Notes: generated by a model not told the origin, from the letters alone. Positions 10,574-21,237 are shown, counted from the stretch's first letter. The stretch is DNA of 64,000 bases from Glossina fuscipes (GCF_014805625.2 NW_023998497.1:1-64000); one strand, 5' to 3'. Numbers and translations are program-made.

Positions 10574-13015
10574 ATGTATATAAAGTCCATTCTAATCGAT
10601 GGTTTCAAATCTTATGGCGGACAAATAGAAGTTCATGGTTTTGATCCGGAGTTTACGGTTATTACTGGCTTTGAATGTATAAAAAGCTCAGATATATTAG
10701 ATTCCATACGTTTTGTATTGGACATTATGAATCTGGGGCAAACGACGAGCACTTCGTTGAAACATTTAATTTATCAAAATGGTCAAGCAGATATAACCAA
10801 AACCACAGTAACTTTGATATTTGACAATACAAATCCAAGCCAATGTCCAGTAGGTTATGAAAAGTGTCGGGAAATATCAGTACGACGTGAATTTTCGTTA
10901 GACGGTAAAGATAAATATTTGATTAATGGCAGAACGGTGCATCGTAAGAGATTAGCGAAATTTTTCACATCAATACGCTTGAACATTGAAAATCCGAACT
11001 TCCTAATAAGAAACGAGTGCATAACAAAAGTACTAAATAAAAAGCCAACAGAGGTTAGTTGCAAAAGCAATTGTATTTTTACAACAGACTTTTAATATAT
11101 TTTTGTTGTTCGTTTATTAAAAAAGATTTTAGCAATAATTGAAACAGCTGCCGGTATAAATATATTAGAAACTAAGCGGGAGACGGCAACAAAGCTCATT
11201 GAAAAGAAAGACGCGAAAATCCTTGAAATTAATACCCTTTTACGTAATGAAATTGAACCTAAACTGGAGAATTTAAGACGTGAAAAATCGGCTTACATGG
11301 AATTCCAAAAAATTTGTCGTGATATTGAATGTTTAACACGAATTCATATATCATTTTCTTATTTAAAATATAAAGAAGCTTTAAAGTCGACTGAGGTCAA
11401 TAGGGAAAAATTAAGCGCCGAAATTGATGCTGCTAGACAACGTATAGCTGAAAATGAGAAAGAACGTAAAGAGATTAAAGAGAATTTTAAAGAATTGAAA
11501 AAAATAATTGACCAAACTAAAGGAGAAGAGATGAAGGAAATCAAAGTTAAGCTGGAATGCGAGTTAGGGAATAAGGGAATTGTCGAAGGCAATTTGAAAA
11601 CAAATCAAAATATTATTGATCAAGAAGAAAAGAAACTGAAAAGCATAGTGAAAATGATGGAAGATGATGAAAAATCGCTTCAATTGAAGGGGAAAGAAAT
11701 GAATAAACTTAAGAAAATATTTCAGAATTTAAAGAAGATCGATTCAGCGGATACCTTAGCTTATGAGGATGCTCGAAAGAAATACGAAATAGTTATGCGG
11801 GAAATTTCAACTAATCAAGATGGATGTTCACTGCAAGATCAGGCGAAAACGGAGATAACGATAATGTCTCAAATGAAAATCAAAGATATCGATGACAATT
11901 TACCGGACGTCAAGAGCGAATTGAAAAAAGCCGCCGAAGCTATGAAAAAGGCTAACTTGAAAGCTAAGAAATCGCGTAACAACTGGAAGAAACATAAACA
12001 GGAATGCAATATTCTGTCTATTGAAATTAAATCCTTACAAAGAGATATTACTCATGCAAAAGAGCAACGTTCCAGTTTAGAGAGTAAACTCGCGAAACTA
12101 AAAGCAGAGCAACAGGATTTACGTAATAAGAACGCAACTGCTACAGCAAAGATAACTGAATTGCGGCGTAAGGTAAATGAACAAAAGGACAAAATCTATT
12201 CTCAAAATAAAGAACTTAGGTGTGTATATAACAAACTCAAACAGGTGGAAGAACGGCATAAAGAATTGCACTTAGAAATCAAAGGAAAAGAATCCGAACC
12301 TTATAAGGTGGGCTCGGACAGTAAAGATTTACTTCAAAAGATGAAGAATCTTTCAACAAAATATCCCTGGATTAATGAAGATGAAGAATACTTTGGCATG
12401 AGAAACTCCCGTTATGATTATTGCAAGGAAGATCCTATAGAAGCTGCACATAAATTGATTGCTATGAATGAGCAAAAAGATCAAATGGAACATAGCATTA
12501 ACCCGAGAGCTACAATACTCTTGGCACGCGAGGGCAGAAACTATCAGAAATTTATAAGACGCCAGAAGATAATTGAACAAGATATAAGTAAAATGAAGAA
12601 TGTTATTTGTAAAATGGATGAAAGTAAGCGAGAGAAAGTTGAAAAAGCTTGGATGGTTATGGATGGAAATTTGAATAATATTTTTAGCACCCTTTTGCAG
12701 GGCGCACAGGCGCGTCTAAATCCCGTTAAAGATAATGATCAATTAACCGGGCTAGAAATTAAAGTTGGCTTCAACGGTATATGGAAAGAATCACTTGATG
12801 AGCTTTCTGATACTGAGCGGCCTTTAGTGGCTCTATCCTTCTTATTAGCACTATTAAAATTCTCCCCAACTCCATTATGCATTCTTGATGAAATAAGTGC
12901 CGCCTTAGATACGCAGAATATAAGCAATATTTTGAAGGCCCATTTCACTTCATCGCAATTAATCATTTTTCCTCTAAAGCAAGGCAGTTCCATCAAGTGT
13001 GCTGCATATAACTAA
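10574..13015 (+). CDS. Hingeless SMC2 (condensin) paralogue with degenerate ATPase motifs
   Basis: Two exons: 10574-11053, and 11126-13015 after a 72-bp intron with GAG/GTTAGT donor. They join in frame to about 789 residues. The start MYIKSILIDGFKSYGGQIEV and the end block LLQGAQARLNPVKDNDQLTG mark it as SMC2, the condensin ATPase that compacts chromosomes. Family SMC2 is about 1,150-1,200 residues. Here the N-coil (to about LQDQ, 11840) runs straight into the C-coil, so the hinge is missing. Residues 32-40 at the P-loop read GFECIKSSD instead of a GxxGxGKS motif. The Q-loop glutamine is lost (LIRNECITK). The ABC signature reads LSDTERP in place of LSGGQR (12809-12829). Walker B (CILDE) survives but the D-loop is SAALD. 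The extreme C-terminus appears frameshifted by one base after KQG. I infer it cannot bind or hydrolyse ATP normally. The long open frame argues for recent decay or a non-enzymatic role. Confidence 0.85.
11054..11125 (+). other. Intron of the SMC2 paralogue
   Basis: Donor GAG/GTTAGT, acceptor AAAAAAG/ATTTTAGC. With this choice the protein reads KPTE-ILAIIETAAG, which aligns with the usual SMC2 order KPQE-ILSMVEEAAG. Using the later TTTTAG acceptor instead would put a stop in frame with the 11054 donor. Confidence 0.7.
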
Positions 13016-13019
13016 ATTT

Positions 13020-14330
13020 TAAGAATGACTGCAAGCTAAAAATGTCGTCAAGGACAAGCAAGCAAGACAAAGACAACAAATTCCTTCTCTTTCTTCGAAT
13101 AATTCCTTTTAGTATTCTTTGTGAGATTTAAATGGGAAAAGCAAAAAGACCAAATTATAAATATATAAATGGCTAAACATAATGCATTTTATTGCGAGCG
13201 TAGGAAGCTAATTAATTGCATTAGTCTTCTTTTATTTTTAGGAACGCAAATATCAAGATCGGGGATTACGGGCAAATGCTTCGCAAAGCAAAGATGCGCC
13301 CGTCTGCACTTTAAATTCTCACCCAATAAACGCAAAGTTAACGAATCAAATGTGAATGCAAATAGTGACTCAAAAGTTTAGAAGTAGTCGCCAACTTCAG
13401 TTTACGCTGGTGTACAACGGATAATAGCGATCTTCTGCACCGAAACAGTGCAGATTGACTTGATATTTTTCTTGCACAGACAGTGGTCAGTGGTCGTTAT
13501 CCCTGGGGGATTAGCAAACAAATAGTTTGAATACCGCATCCGGCAGCGCCTACATTTCATTTCATTTGGTGACAGACATTGTCTGTCCAGCCCGGAATTC
13601 AAAATGATTACGCGCGATGGTTTTATTTTGTTTTACATCTCAATCTCACACACGATTATAGTTCGTTTTACGTCTCAATCTCACACACGAACTATAATCA
13701 ACCGTAGGCGTAAACTGCATTAAATATTATTAGTAGAAGCGGATTTCCCCTCCTGTGAAATTAATATAAAAAAATTGGCTAATACAATAACCCCAACAAC
13801 TACCACAATTACATGACTCGCAGTACGTTATCTAACCATTATATGTGTGAGACTTCCTTTCTCTTCGCTTCTTACTTAGAAGTAACGGTAACAGTTGTAT
13901 AAATGTTGTAAAAAAATGTAAGAACATTATAGTCGGGCAAAGCCGACTATTACTCGTTTTACTCCGCTTCGCCTAGCACAATTGTTCGCCCGTTTTGGTA
14001 ATCACACATTAAAATTTGCATATTATTTTCATGCAAGAACATACTTTTTGTGGAGGCCCGCTGAATGGCCACAAGTTAAGTTTGCACGTCCTACGTCATA
14101 TGACTTTCCATCATAAAAAACTAGAAATTAGACTTTATTTCCATATAAAGGTTTGCTTCTCACGATAAGCCCTATATGCATACTATGGACCAATTTTCTT
14201 TATGAAATGTTGAAAAGTAAGTCTTTTTCTGAAGGGCGATTATTCATGAGAAATCCTATTTGGAGTGGAGTCGAAGAAGTAGGTCTATGCGGTTGAAATT
14301 TGGTCCACATTTTATATATTACTATTATCA
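13020..14330. other. Gene-poor stretch with repeats
   Basis: Contains AATCTCACACACGA direct repeats at about 13643 and 13679, and an inverted pair GATTATAGTTCG / CGAACTATAATC at about 13655-13700. A hairpin ATAGTCGG-GCAAAG-CCGACTAT lies at about 13930-13955. A weak two-exon candidate at 13132-13345 begins MGKAKRPNYKYIN and continues ERKYQDRGLRANASQSKDAP after a TTTTTAG acceptor. It is unrecognised and ends at a stop. Confidence 0.4.
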
Positions 14331-14436
14331 AATAATAAAAAACTCACGCAAGTAAAAAATAAAAATACTTTGCAAAAACAGAACTTTTACCGGGTGCCAG
14401 TGATTTATTAAAATCGTCCTCATCGTAAGTCGTCGG

Positions 14437-14878
14437 ACGCAGGGAGAAGTGTTCACAAACGCCATTGAATTGGCCGAAGAGGAAATAGAAGATAGTAGTG
14501 ACAATACTTTTGCCAGTGCCTTGTATCGCAGTCCAACAGTGGAAAACACCGATTTGATTTCAGTCGAGGATGATACTCCTTTGCTTTCATTTGAAGATGA
14601 ATCACAGCCCATTGAACATTATCCAATCAACAAAAAGAAAAATTCCGAATCTGTAAAATATGTAGATAATTTTCTCGAGTCCTACATAGCCGAAGATTCA
14701 ACAGAAGAGGCTAAAGAAGCCAATGAATTGCACACCATGACAACAAAAACTTTATCTGAAAAGAACTTATTAACAAAGTCAGGAAAAGATGCGGTGCGAA
14801 CATAAAACTAGACGGAATTACCTTTAAAGAAGTTGAGGATCTGCGCAACATGGATGCATTGATAGCTCGAAGTAGCTA
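14437..14878 (+). pseudogene. Acidic ORF with apparent frameshift, not recognised
   Basis: The main frame (14449-14805 from its first ATG, open slightly upstream as GEV) is strongly acidic and serine/threonine-rich (ELAEEEIEDSSDNTF, DDTPLLSFEDE, FLESYIAEDSTEEAKEANEL). It stops after KSGKDAVRT. In the next frame, overlapping the stop, the sequence continues protein-like as ANIKLDGITFKEVEDLRNMD and ends at TAG (14876-14878). I infer a single-base indel in a once longer gene. An upstream acceptor-like GCAGG at about 14440 suggests a preceding exon. The composition suggests a disordered nuclear protein, but no family is recognised. Confidence 0.5.
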
Positions 14879-15130
14879 GATTGCCACTATTACATATATC
14901 AAATTTATTTTCCAATCGTAGTTAGATCAAATTCAGTATTTTTTCATTACTTAAGCCATTTTCTGGTAATTCAAGATTGTAATAAAGTTTTCCACAACTT
15001 TTAAATTTCATTTTTAAAATTTTGATTTGTTTTTTATGCCGTACAGAAAGAAGTTTTGCATATATGTACAAGTAAATAAAAGTATACAAGTATATACAAG
15101 TTTGACGCCAACACTTGTGTTGTGCCTACA

Positions 15131-15445
15131 TTGACAATACAAATCCAAGCCAATGTCCAGTAGGTTATGAAAAGTGTCGGGAAATATCAGTACGACGTGA
15201 ATTTTCGTTAGACGGTAAAGATAAATATTTGATTAATGGCAGAACGGTGCATCGTAAGAGATTAGTGAAATTTTTCACATCAATACGCTTGAACATTGAA
15301 AATCCGAACTTCCTAATAAGAAACGAGTGCATAACAAAAGTACTAAATAAAAAGCCAACAGAGGTTAGTTGCAAAAGCAATTGTATTTTTACAACAGACT
15401 TTTAATATATTTTTGTTGTTTGTTTACTAAAAAAGATTTTAGCAA
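15131..15445 (+). repeat. Recent partial duplicate of the SMC2 paralogue
   Basis: 315 bp matching 10821-11135 with three substitutions by eye, one of them changing Ala to Val (GCG to GTG). It covers the second half of exon 1, the whole intron and the first 10 bases of exon 2. Retention of the intron means DNA-level duplication, not retroposition. It cannot encode a functional SMC head. Sequence on both sides is unrelated to the SMC2 locus. Confidence 0.95.
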
Positions 15446-16019
15446 AGATCTGTAGAAGAAGCTGGAATGACTTATGACTTTCTCACCAACCTAATACTCA
15501 ACCAAAGCATTCAAAACTAGTGCGATGGGAAAAATTAGGGGAAGTCGAAAAGATGAAAAAAAGAATTATGTCAATATGCAGCAATCACAGCAAATTCAAA
15601 ATTCAAAATGTTATGAAAAACAAACAATAAAAGCCATTTATTTTAAAGTTGAAATATATTAATCAAATTGTTTTATTAAAGTGGTAAATGGTCGTTGCCA
15701 AATTATGGATCAATTTGTACACAAAAATATATCAGATATTACATATTACATATAACTAATTAATTTTCTTAATACCCATCAAGAAACAATAATTTGAAAC
15801 CACATGTGTGGTATGTAAAAATTTTTTGTAAAGCAATATCGTAGGGAACCGATCGTTTTTTACCACTTGGAAGTTCTTAAAATACATCGAAATGTCATTA
15901 ATTAAATAAAATGCGAAAAAATAGCAAAACTAATTTTAAGGAAAAAAGATATCGACACGTTTTTAAATTCAAAAAAAACCAGTTCCGTTGCTTTTACACA
16001 ATGTAATATAAAGTCGTAC

Positions 16020-16683
16020 TTATTTCTTTGAACTAGTATAATTACGACTTAAGCCCGAGAGCCGCCCTCTCTTCGGTCTATTGACGCCTGGTGTACTAGT
16101 CGTAGTCTCAATTTGTCGCGAGGTTCTTTCCGGTGTCTCACAAAGTTGGGGGGATGGCCTATAATTATATTTTGGGTTTAATGACAATGATAAAAGCCTT
16201 TTGCGACACAGCGTTGGACCAGCTGATGCAAATTTGCTGTTGCTGGGAGCTTCGTCCAATTTTATTTCTTCGCATATCGCTTGCACGTCTGTTTTTTTGG
16301 CTATTTGCGCACTGCTGTTTCCAGTTTTTCCAAACTTGGACTGCATACTTTTAATCGACATTCGAGCTTTTATGTCTTTTAGTTCAGTTTCATAATTCGT
16401 TTCTTGCAAATTGTCTTGAAATTCTCTTAAAATATTTTGCACGGATCTTTTGCTCTCTTCCGATATGGAGATTGTTTTACCATTCGCTGTTTGGAAACCA
16501 GCAAAAACAAGCGAACTTTCCGGATTATTCACCTTGCCCACTTCATCTCGATTCACTTTCCTTTTCATTTCTTCCGTTTCGTTTTTATTAGAAATTTCAC
16601 CTACGCCAACTGCGTCTTTATCTACTCCCAACTCCGGCCGTTCACCGCTAGCTTTTTGGGTTATCTGCTTATTTACTGGGAAC
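16020..16683 (-). CDS. BRCA2-like exon with one BRC repeat (partial or pseudogene)
   Basis: The minus-strand frame from about 16683 to the stop at 16020 contains, at 16505-16419, a clear BRC repeat: FAGFQTANGKTISISEES, then SVQNILREF. The FxTAxGK core is the part of BRCA2 that mimics the RAD51 oligomerisation motif, so the protein would load RAD51 at double-strand breaks and in meiosis. The flanks are charged and low-complexity, as between BRC repeats. About 130 residues follow, including TPGVNRPKRGRLSG, and then a stop. The BRCA2 helical/OB-fold region is not visible. The frame stays open rightwards to 16880 through a simple GCGCCAAGCG-type repeat that is probably not protein. The neighbouring assembly gap may hide the rest. 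A truncated copy is also possible. Confidence 0.65.
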
Positions 16684-16744
16684 TTAGACGTATGGGGAAA
16701 ATATATATATATTTTATTTTCAGATTTAGGAACGACTTTGCAAC

Positions 16745-16830
16745 GGGATGCCCGCCAGGTCCCCCCAAGCGCACCAAGCGCGCCAAGCGCCCCAAGCGCT
16801 GCTCCGAAAAAAAAAAAAAGGCGCCGGCGC
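16745..16830. repeat. GC-rich simple repeat next to an A-tract
   Basis: Several copies of a CCAAGCGC(A/G/C)-type octamer to nonamer, followed by a run of about 13 A. It stands out against the AT-rich background. Confidence 0.7.
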
Positions 16831-17028
16831 AAGAAACGAGGGGCGCCGTTTCGATTGGAGACCACAGATTTACGCCACAAAATAGAGCGTCTGAGGCGCC
16901 GCAGAAATAATTATGGCAACTCAAACACCTCAAACAAACGGCGCAGAAACCGAAAAAGCAAACAAATAAATATCCAAATAAATATGTAATGTGGCATTCG
17001 ATTTTACCCTATTTTCAAAAATAAAATG

Positions 17029-17038
17029 NNNNNNNNNN
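17029..17038. other. Assembly gap (10 N) between near-identical flanks
   Basis: The string GTGGCATTCGATTTTACCCT occurs on both sides of the gap, at about 16991 and 17060. The scaffold join is therefore suspect: either a tandem repeat or overlapping contig ends that were not merged. Confidence 0.98.
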
Positions 17039-17440
17039 GTTTTATACAATTTTTATAGGCGTGGCATTCGATTTTACCCTATTTTTCGTGTTTACTTTGG
17101 TAGCTATAGTCATTGTATAAACAAAATTTCTCGACAATATAGTTGAATTATAACAATTGATATTGTTATGCCGCGCAAATGAACTATATATATATATGAA
17201 CTATCGCAAGAGTTGTAAATCAAAGTAGCAAAAAAAACCCAAAAAAAGTAATTATTTAGATGCATTGAAGATTCATATTTCATCAAATTTTTTATTATAA
17301 ACATGTGTTTGCCAAATAAGTTTATCAAAAATAAAAATTATTATTAAAGTAAATGTAGTACGATCATCATTATTCACGATGTTCAAACGAAATTCATACA
17401 TAATGTAGAGAGATTTTATTTTCGCAATTCATATTTCTAG

Positions 17441-17562
17441 GAAAGCAACTCTGTGCTCTCTTCATATATGCTCCTTTTCTTATATATCTTGCAAAGAAAA
17501 AAACCACATAACGGCTTTCTGCGAAACAAAGAACATTTTGCAGGCGCAAATGCGCGTCGCTT
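17441..17562 (+). repeat. Upstream segment shared with 2379-2500
   Basis: AAAGCAACTCTGTGCTCTC, then GGCTTTCTGCGAAACAAAG and GCAGGCGCAAA. It mirrors the segment at 2.4 kb. Confidence 0.5.
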
Positions 17563-17630
17563 TGTTCATTTCAATCTTCATCGTGGTCAAGATCGCTTGT
17601 TTTATTTCAACTTTTTTGCGTCTAATTAAA

Positions 17631-17663
17631 ATGGCATCTACATCAGAGAATAATATTAATCAA
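17631..17663 (+). other. Possible first coding exon (11 residues)
   Basis: An ATG in fair context (AAAATGG) encodes MASTSENNINQ up to a CAA/GTAAGA donor. It lies about 70 bases after the duplicated upstream segment. No downstream exon was found, so this may be an orphaned 5' end. Confidence 0.25.
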
Positions 17664-19099
17664 GTAAGAAGTGAATAAGTTTTTTTTTTTAAATATTGAA
17701 AATTATGATGAAATTAAATAGAAAGGCCTTATTAGTTGGTAAAAAAATATCAAAGTTCAAAACTAAAAAGCGCATGAATGGATTGACAAGTGAGCTAACT
17801 GGTTTGATGGGCGAAAATATACGCACGTATAAATGTCCATGTTAACTGTTAATAATGTACATCTTCCATATGCCGCATCTATTAAAGAGAATTGAATAAT
17901 TAAATGAAAACTATCTCTCAGCCTTGGTATGATAAGATGTAATAGGTAAGGAATGGTCAATCACGCTTCTAGAGTGAAACGTCAACGCATTATTTCTATG
18001 ATTTTAACAAGCAGGAAAACAATTATTGATCGGTAACGAGTTTTACGTGCTGAAAAAAAAAATGTTGGGCTTATACATTATTTTACAATAAAAAAATTAT
18101 ATTTTAACATCACAAGCCTCATCATCCTAAAATAAATGCTGGGATCTCTAGATTTATAGCCGCATTCTGAGCAACATCACAGAGACGCCACATGTCGCCA
18201 TGCACTTTTTTCTTTGGTTTGCGGGCCACTTAACGACTCTGTTTTACTGTAAAATTGATATCAGTATGTTTTCTTCACTGAACCTTTCTTACTAAACTCA
18301 CAATTTTTTTCCAAATTGATACAACTTCAAAACAACTATAACAAGAATAAGTTTTTTTTTATGAATAGTGACAGATCACGACGTCAGTCTGGTATGCCTC
18401 AATTCTTAATTCGCCACTACATAATATTCCCTTCTTCAAATTCGCGATATTCGAAGAAATTTATTTTTAGTTGTCTTTTCTCAGAAATTTTCTTTCATAA
18501 GTATAACGAACAATATCAATATTTTCATATTTGAGATTAAAATGTCCAGTATACCACCTACATCTCTTTCGGAATTGATTAACAATTGACGAAATGCCTC
18601 TATGTGCAAAATGCATCATTCATTAAAAAATATTTTAATTAAATGTGTGTTCTGTTGTTCTTGTTACGTTATCGGTGTTTTAATAGGTAATGAAATAGTT
18701 GTACTAGTTGTTAACGATGTAGCATCATCTTCATCTTTTACTCAAAAGATAATCATTGTCTTTAGTTTCCAGTGCTTCACTTACTTTCATCATAACAAAT
18801 GAAATATTGGTTTGGGAACATCATCATCGTTGGGTAGAGTTAAATTCAACTCTACAGTTTTTGAATTCGAATCTGCTCGAGGAGTAGTAATACTGAACTA
18901 ATCACTATTTTCAATATAAGAAGCAAAAAATATATATTTATTTCCGTTATAATACCTGCCTGTTTGACAAACGTGCACTGCTATGTTTAAAGATACAATG
19001 GTTAAAAAGTAAATGATATATCTAAAGTTATATGGAGAGAAAGGATTTGTTTCTGTTGTTAAAATCCATTACTACTTCATTTGTAACGAGTACAAAGTC

Positions 19100-19348
19100 A
19101 AATATTTTATCATGTAAAATTTAACATTCGGCTGATGCATTAGCTGGTATGTTACTTGAAGCTTTCAATTCAATGCGAATATCGATTGGTCCGGTTTTAA
19201 CCGATTCGTTTTGATGTGTTACGTCCAAAACAACTATGGGTGCAAGCATGAGAAACTCATTACGTTTCGATAGGGGATGTGGATTGCGTGAATAACAACT
19301 TTGTTGAAATCTTGAATACATACCATAAAGTAGAGCGTATTGATTCAA
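19100..19348 (-). pseudogene. Degenerate mobile-element-like ORF
   Basis: The frame begins MNQYALLYGMYSRFQQSCYS and includes LDVTHQNESVKTGPIDIRIE, then NIPANASAEC and a stop. In the same frame protein-like codons continue (ILHDKIFDFVLVTNEVV). From memory this pattern resembles an uncharacterised multi-copy protein found in many insect genomes. I cannot name the family. The in-frame stop marks decay. Confidence 0.35.
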
Positions 19349-19734
19349 GTCATCATATGGCTATTAATCAGAATGGAAGGTGTACTTTAAAAGGTGATGA
19401 TTGAAAGTCCCGCTCGTCGGGACTTATCTCATCGGTGTTACGATGTTCAGCGAATCCTATAGACAGGGTGTAGCTTTCTCTGTTAAAGTTCATTGTTATT
19501 CCTGTTTTCCTGAGTTTTGTTGAACTTTTTTATTACTTTATTCCTGAGTTTTGTTGAGCTTTTAATGATATTAAATTTCCTTTTGGCTCGGTTTTTATAC
19601 AATTTTCTTTAAGAGTTAATTTGTGTCGCAGAATTTTTGTGGTTAAAAAAAATGCCGTTATACAAATTAAAAAGTGTCTGCGCTAATTTGATTTCCACCA
19701 CCACCATCATCATAATAACCATCAAAATTTGAAG

Positions 19735-20076
19735 GTATATTGTAATGAACGTAATGATGTTTAATGATGAAGCGTTCAAATATTTGTTTACGGGAAGATT
19801 CCCTATGAATCTTTCCCAAATTGTTAATGAATGTGGTTTAGGAGTTTAGCCCTAAGCTGCTCGGCTTCAGTACGCCAAGTCTTTCCGTCTTTTATAATGC
19901 CAATGAGTCTCGGCATAAGACAGTCCCTAATCTTTATGTTTCAGGCGGATTGAACACCTTGTATTTCCAGCGAGTTAAACGCTAGGTTGAATTGTTTGAT
20001 AACAACTGAATTTTTTTATTTTCTTTGGCACTATTTATACTTAATTTTTACACTAAATTATTCTCATCTAAACAGG
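19735..20076 (-). repeat. Arm of a dispersed inverted repeat (partner 7990-8260)
   Basis: Reverse-complement match to 7990-8260, extending further (AAACATCATTACGTTCATTA also has a counterpart at about 8229). Probably a retroelement leader or LTR region. Confidence 0.6.
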
Positions 20077-20149
20077 ATTGTAATTGTTTACTAAATTATC
20101 CTTATCACTCACTAAATTATTTTATCTAGACAAAATTATAATTGTTTAC

Positions 20150-20320
20150 ATGCGGTATCGTATAGCATTACGAAATGCAATACTCACCCTAGTGAAGTGT
20201 GACATAAATTTTATTTTTATTTTACCAAAAGGATTATGCTTAAGTAGCATAATTCTGTCACACTTCAAGTGGATGCATACGATAGTATGCGATCACACTA
20301 CACCCTTACCATTTTAGAGA
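20150..20320 (-). repeat. Repeat sharing a block with 22250-22345
   Basis: GCATAATTCTGTCACACTTC, then GTGGATGCATA and GCGATCACACTACAC. The same order occurs at 22274-22333 with a few changes. At 22.3 kb this block overlaps the start of a retroelement protease frame. Confidence 0.55.
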
Positions 20321-20516
20321 GAAAATTGTTAATGTGTTGATAGACGTTAACAATTTTCTGTTATGAAAGAAAATTTTAAGCAGTAATTTTTTTTTTTTTT
20401 TTGATTAATTTAATTAAATTCTTAAGTGTTTAGGGTTTATTGCTAGCTTTGTATGCCTAGTTTTTAATTAGATTTGGTTTGTAGTTATAAATTTTTATAG
20501 TTTTGTATTTTTAGGC

Positions 20517-20774
20517 TTAACTAGCTTTAGTTGATGTTGCTGAAATTTTATCTTCCGATAATTGCGTTAGCAACTGAAGTGATAAATGTATCATTGTACG
20601 CGTTGTATCGTTTGGAAGTCTTATTTGAAAATTTAAATATTTACGTGTATCACCATTGAATTTAGCAATTCCGTTATCATAACGTCGATTAGAATGGGAA
20701 AGAGTGTAATGGAGTTGTGCATTACGAATATGGATGAAAATTAAAAACGCGTATAGCGTTGACCCGTTAATCAT
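20517..20774 (-). other. Orphan 85-residue ORF in retroelement debris
   Basis: The frame includes SHSNRRYDNGIAKFNGDTRK and LNFQIRLPNDTTRTMIHLSL. It lies among LTR-element fragments on the same strand and is of protein-like composition. No family is recognised. Confidence 0.25.
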
Positions 20775-20839
20775 ATTAATCTATTCTTTTTTGAAGTTTG
20801 CATGGAAACTAACTCTTACATCCTTACGTCATATTCATT

Positions 20840-21185
20840 TTATGCGTTTGTGTATAACCTTTTAGGTCAACTATTCGAATGTCCTGTAGCCCACGCGATA
20901 AGTCTGGTATGCTAACCTTCTCAATTTCATCACTACATAATTTTCTCTCTTGTTCATTTGTGCCCGTTCACGGTCTCACATGCGAAGATTAACAAAACAC
21001 TCTATCTCCTCTAAATATAAAAGTGTTTGAAAGCGATTCACGTAGCTGCTTATGTTTAATTCTTCTCTCAGACTCGGGAACATATTTTCCAACATGTCGC
21101 TTTTGCAACCCGTAGTAACATGTGCCCGATTTAGTGGGCTAACTGAGGGTTCTATAATATTTTGTTGTAATAATTCTTTTACTTA
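20840..21185 (-). pseudogene. Gypsy RT scrap fused to a MOV10-like helicase fragment
   Basis: Reading leftwards from about 21185, ELLQQNIIEPSVSPLN matches the start of Gypsy-type reverse transcriptase (the usual ELL..GII.PS.SP motif). The same open frame then passes into MLENMFPSLREELNISSYVN followed by RFQTLLYLEEIECFVNLRM. That resembles the region before the helicase core of MOV10/Armitage-type RNA helicases (a conserved F.TLLYLEEI block). A stop follows (21005 region), then DRERAQ and a probable frameshift. MOV10L1/Armitage helicases act in piRNA production. Assignment rests on one motif block, so an MOV10 paralogue or another source is possible. A related scrap lies at 18375-18430. Confidence 0.5.
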
Positions 21186-21237
21186 AGTATGTGTGGTGTC
21201 AGTTTTGTGTGGGGAAATTTATAGTTTCTATGTTTTC

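Noticed and set aside
16437..16989. Long plus-strand frames (157 and 179 codons) over the BRCA2-like exon
   Set aside because: They lie antisense to the BRC-repeat frame and through the GC-rich simple repeat. Composition (Arg/Pro/Ser runs) reflects the repeat and no motif is present.
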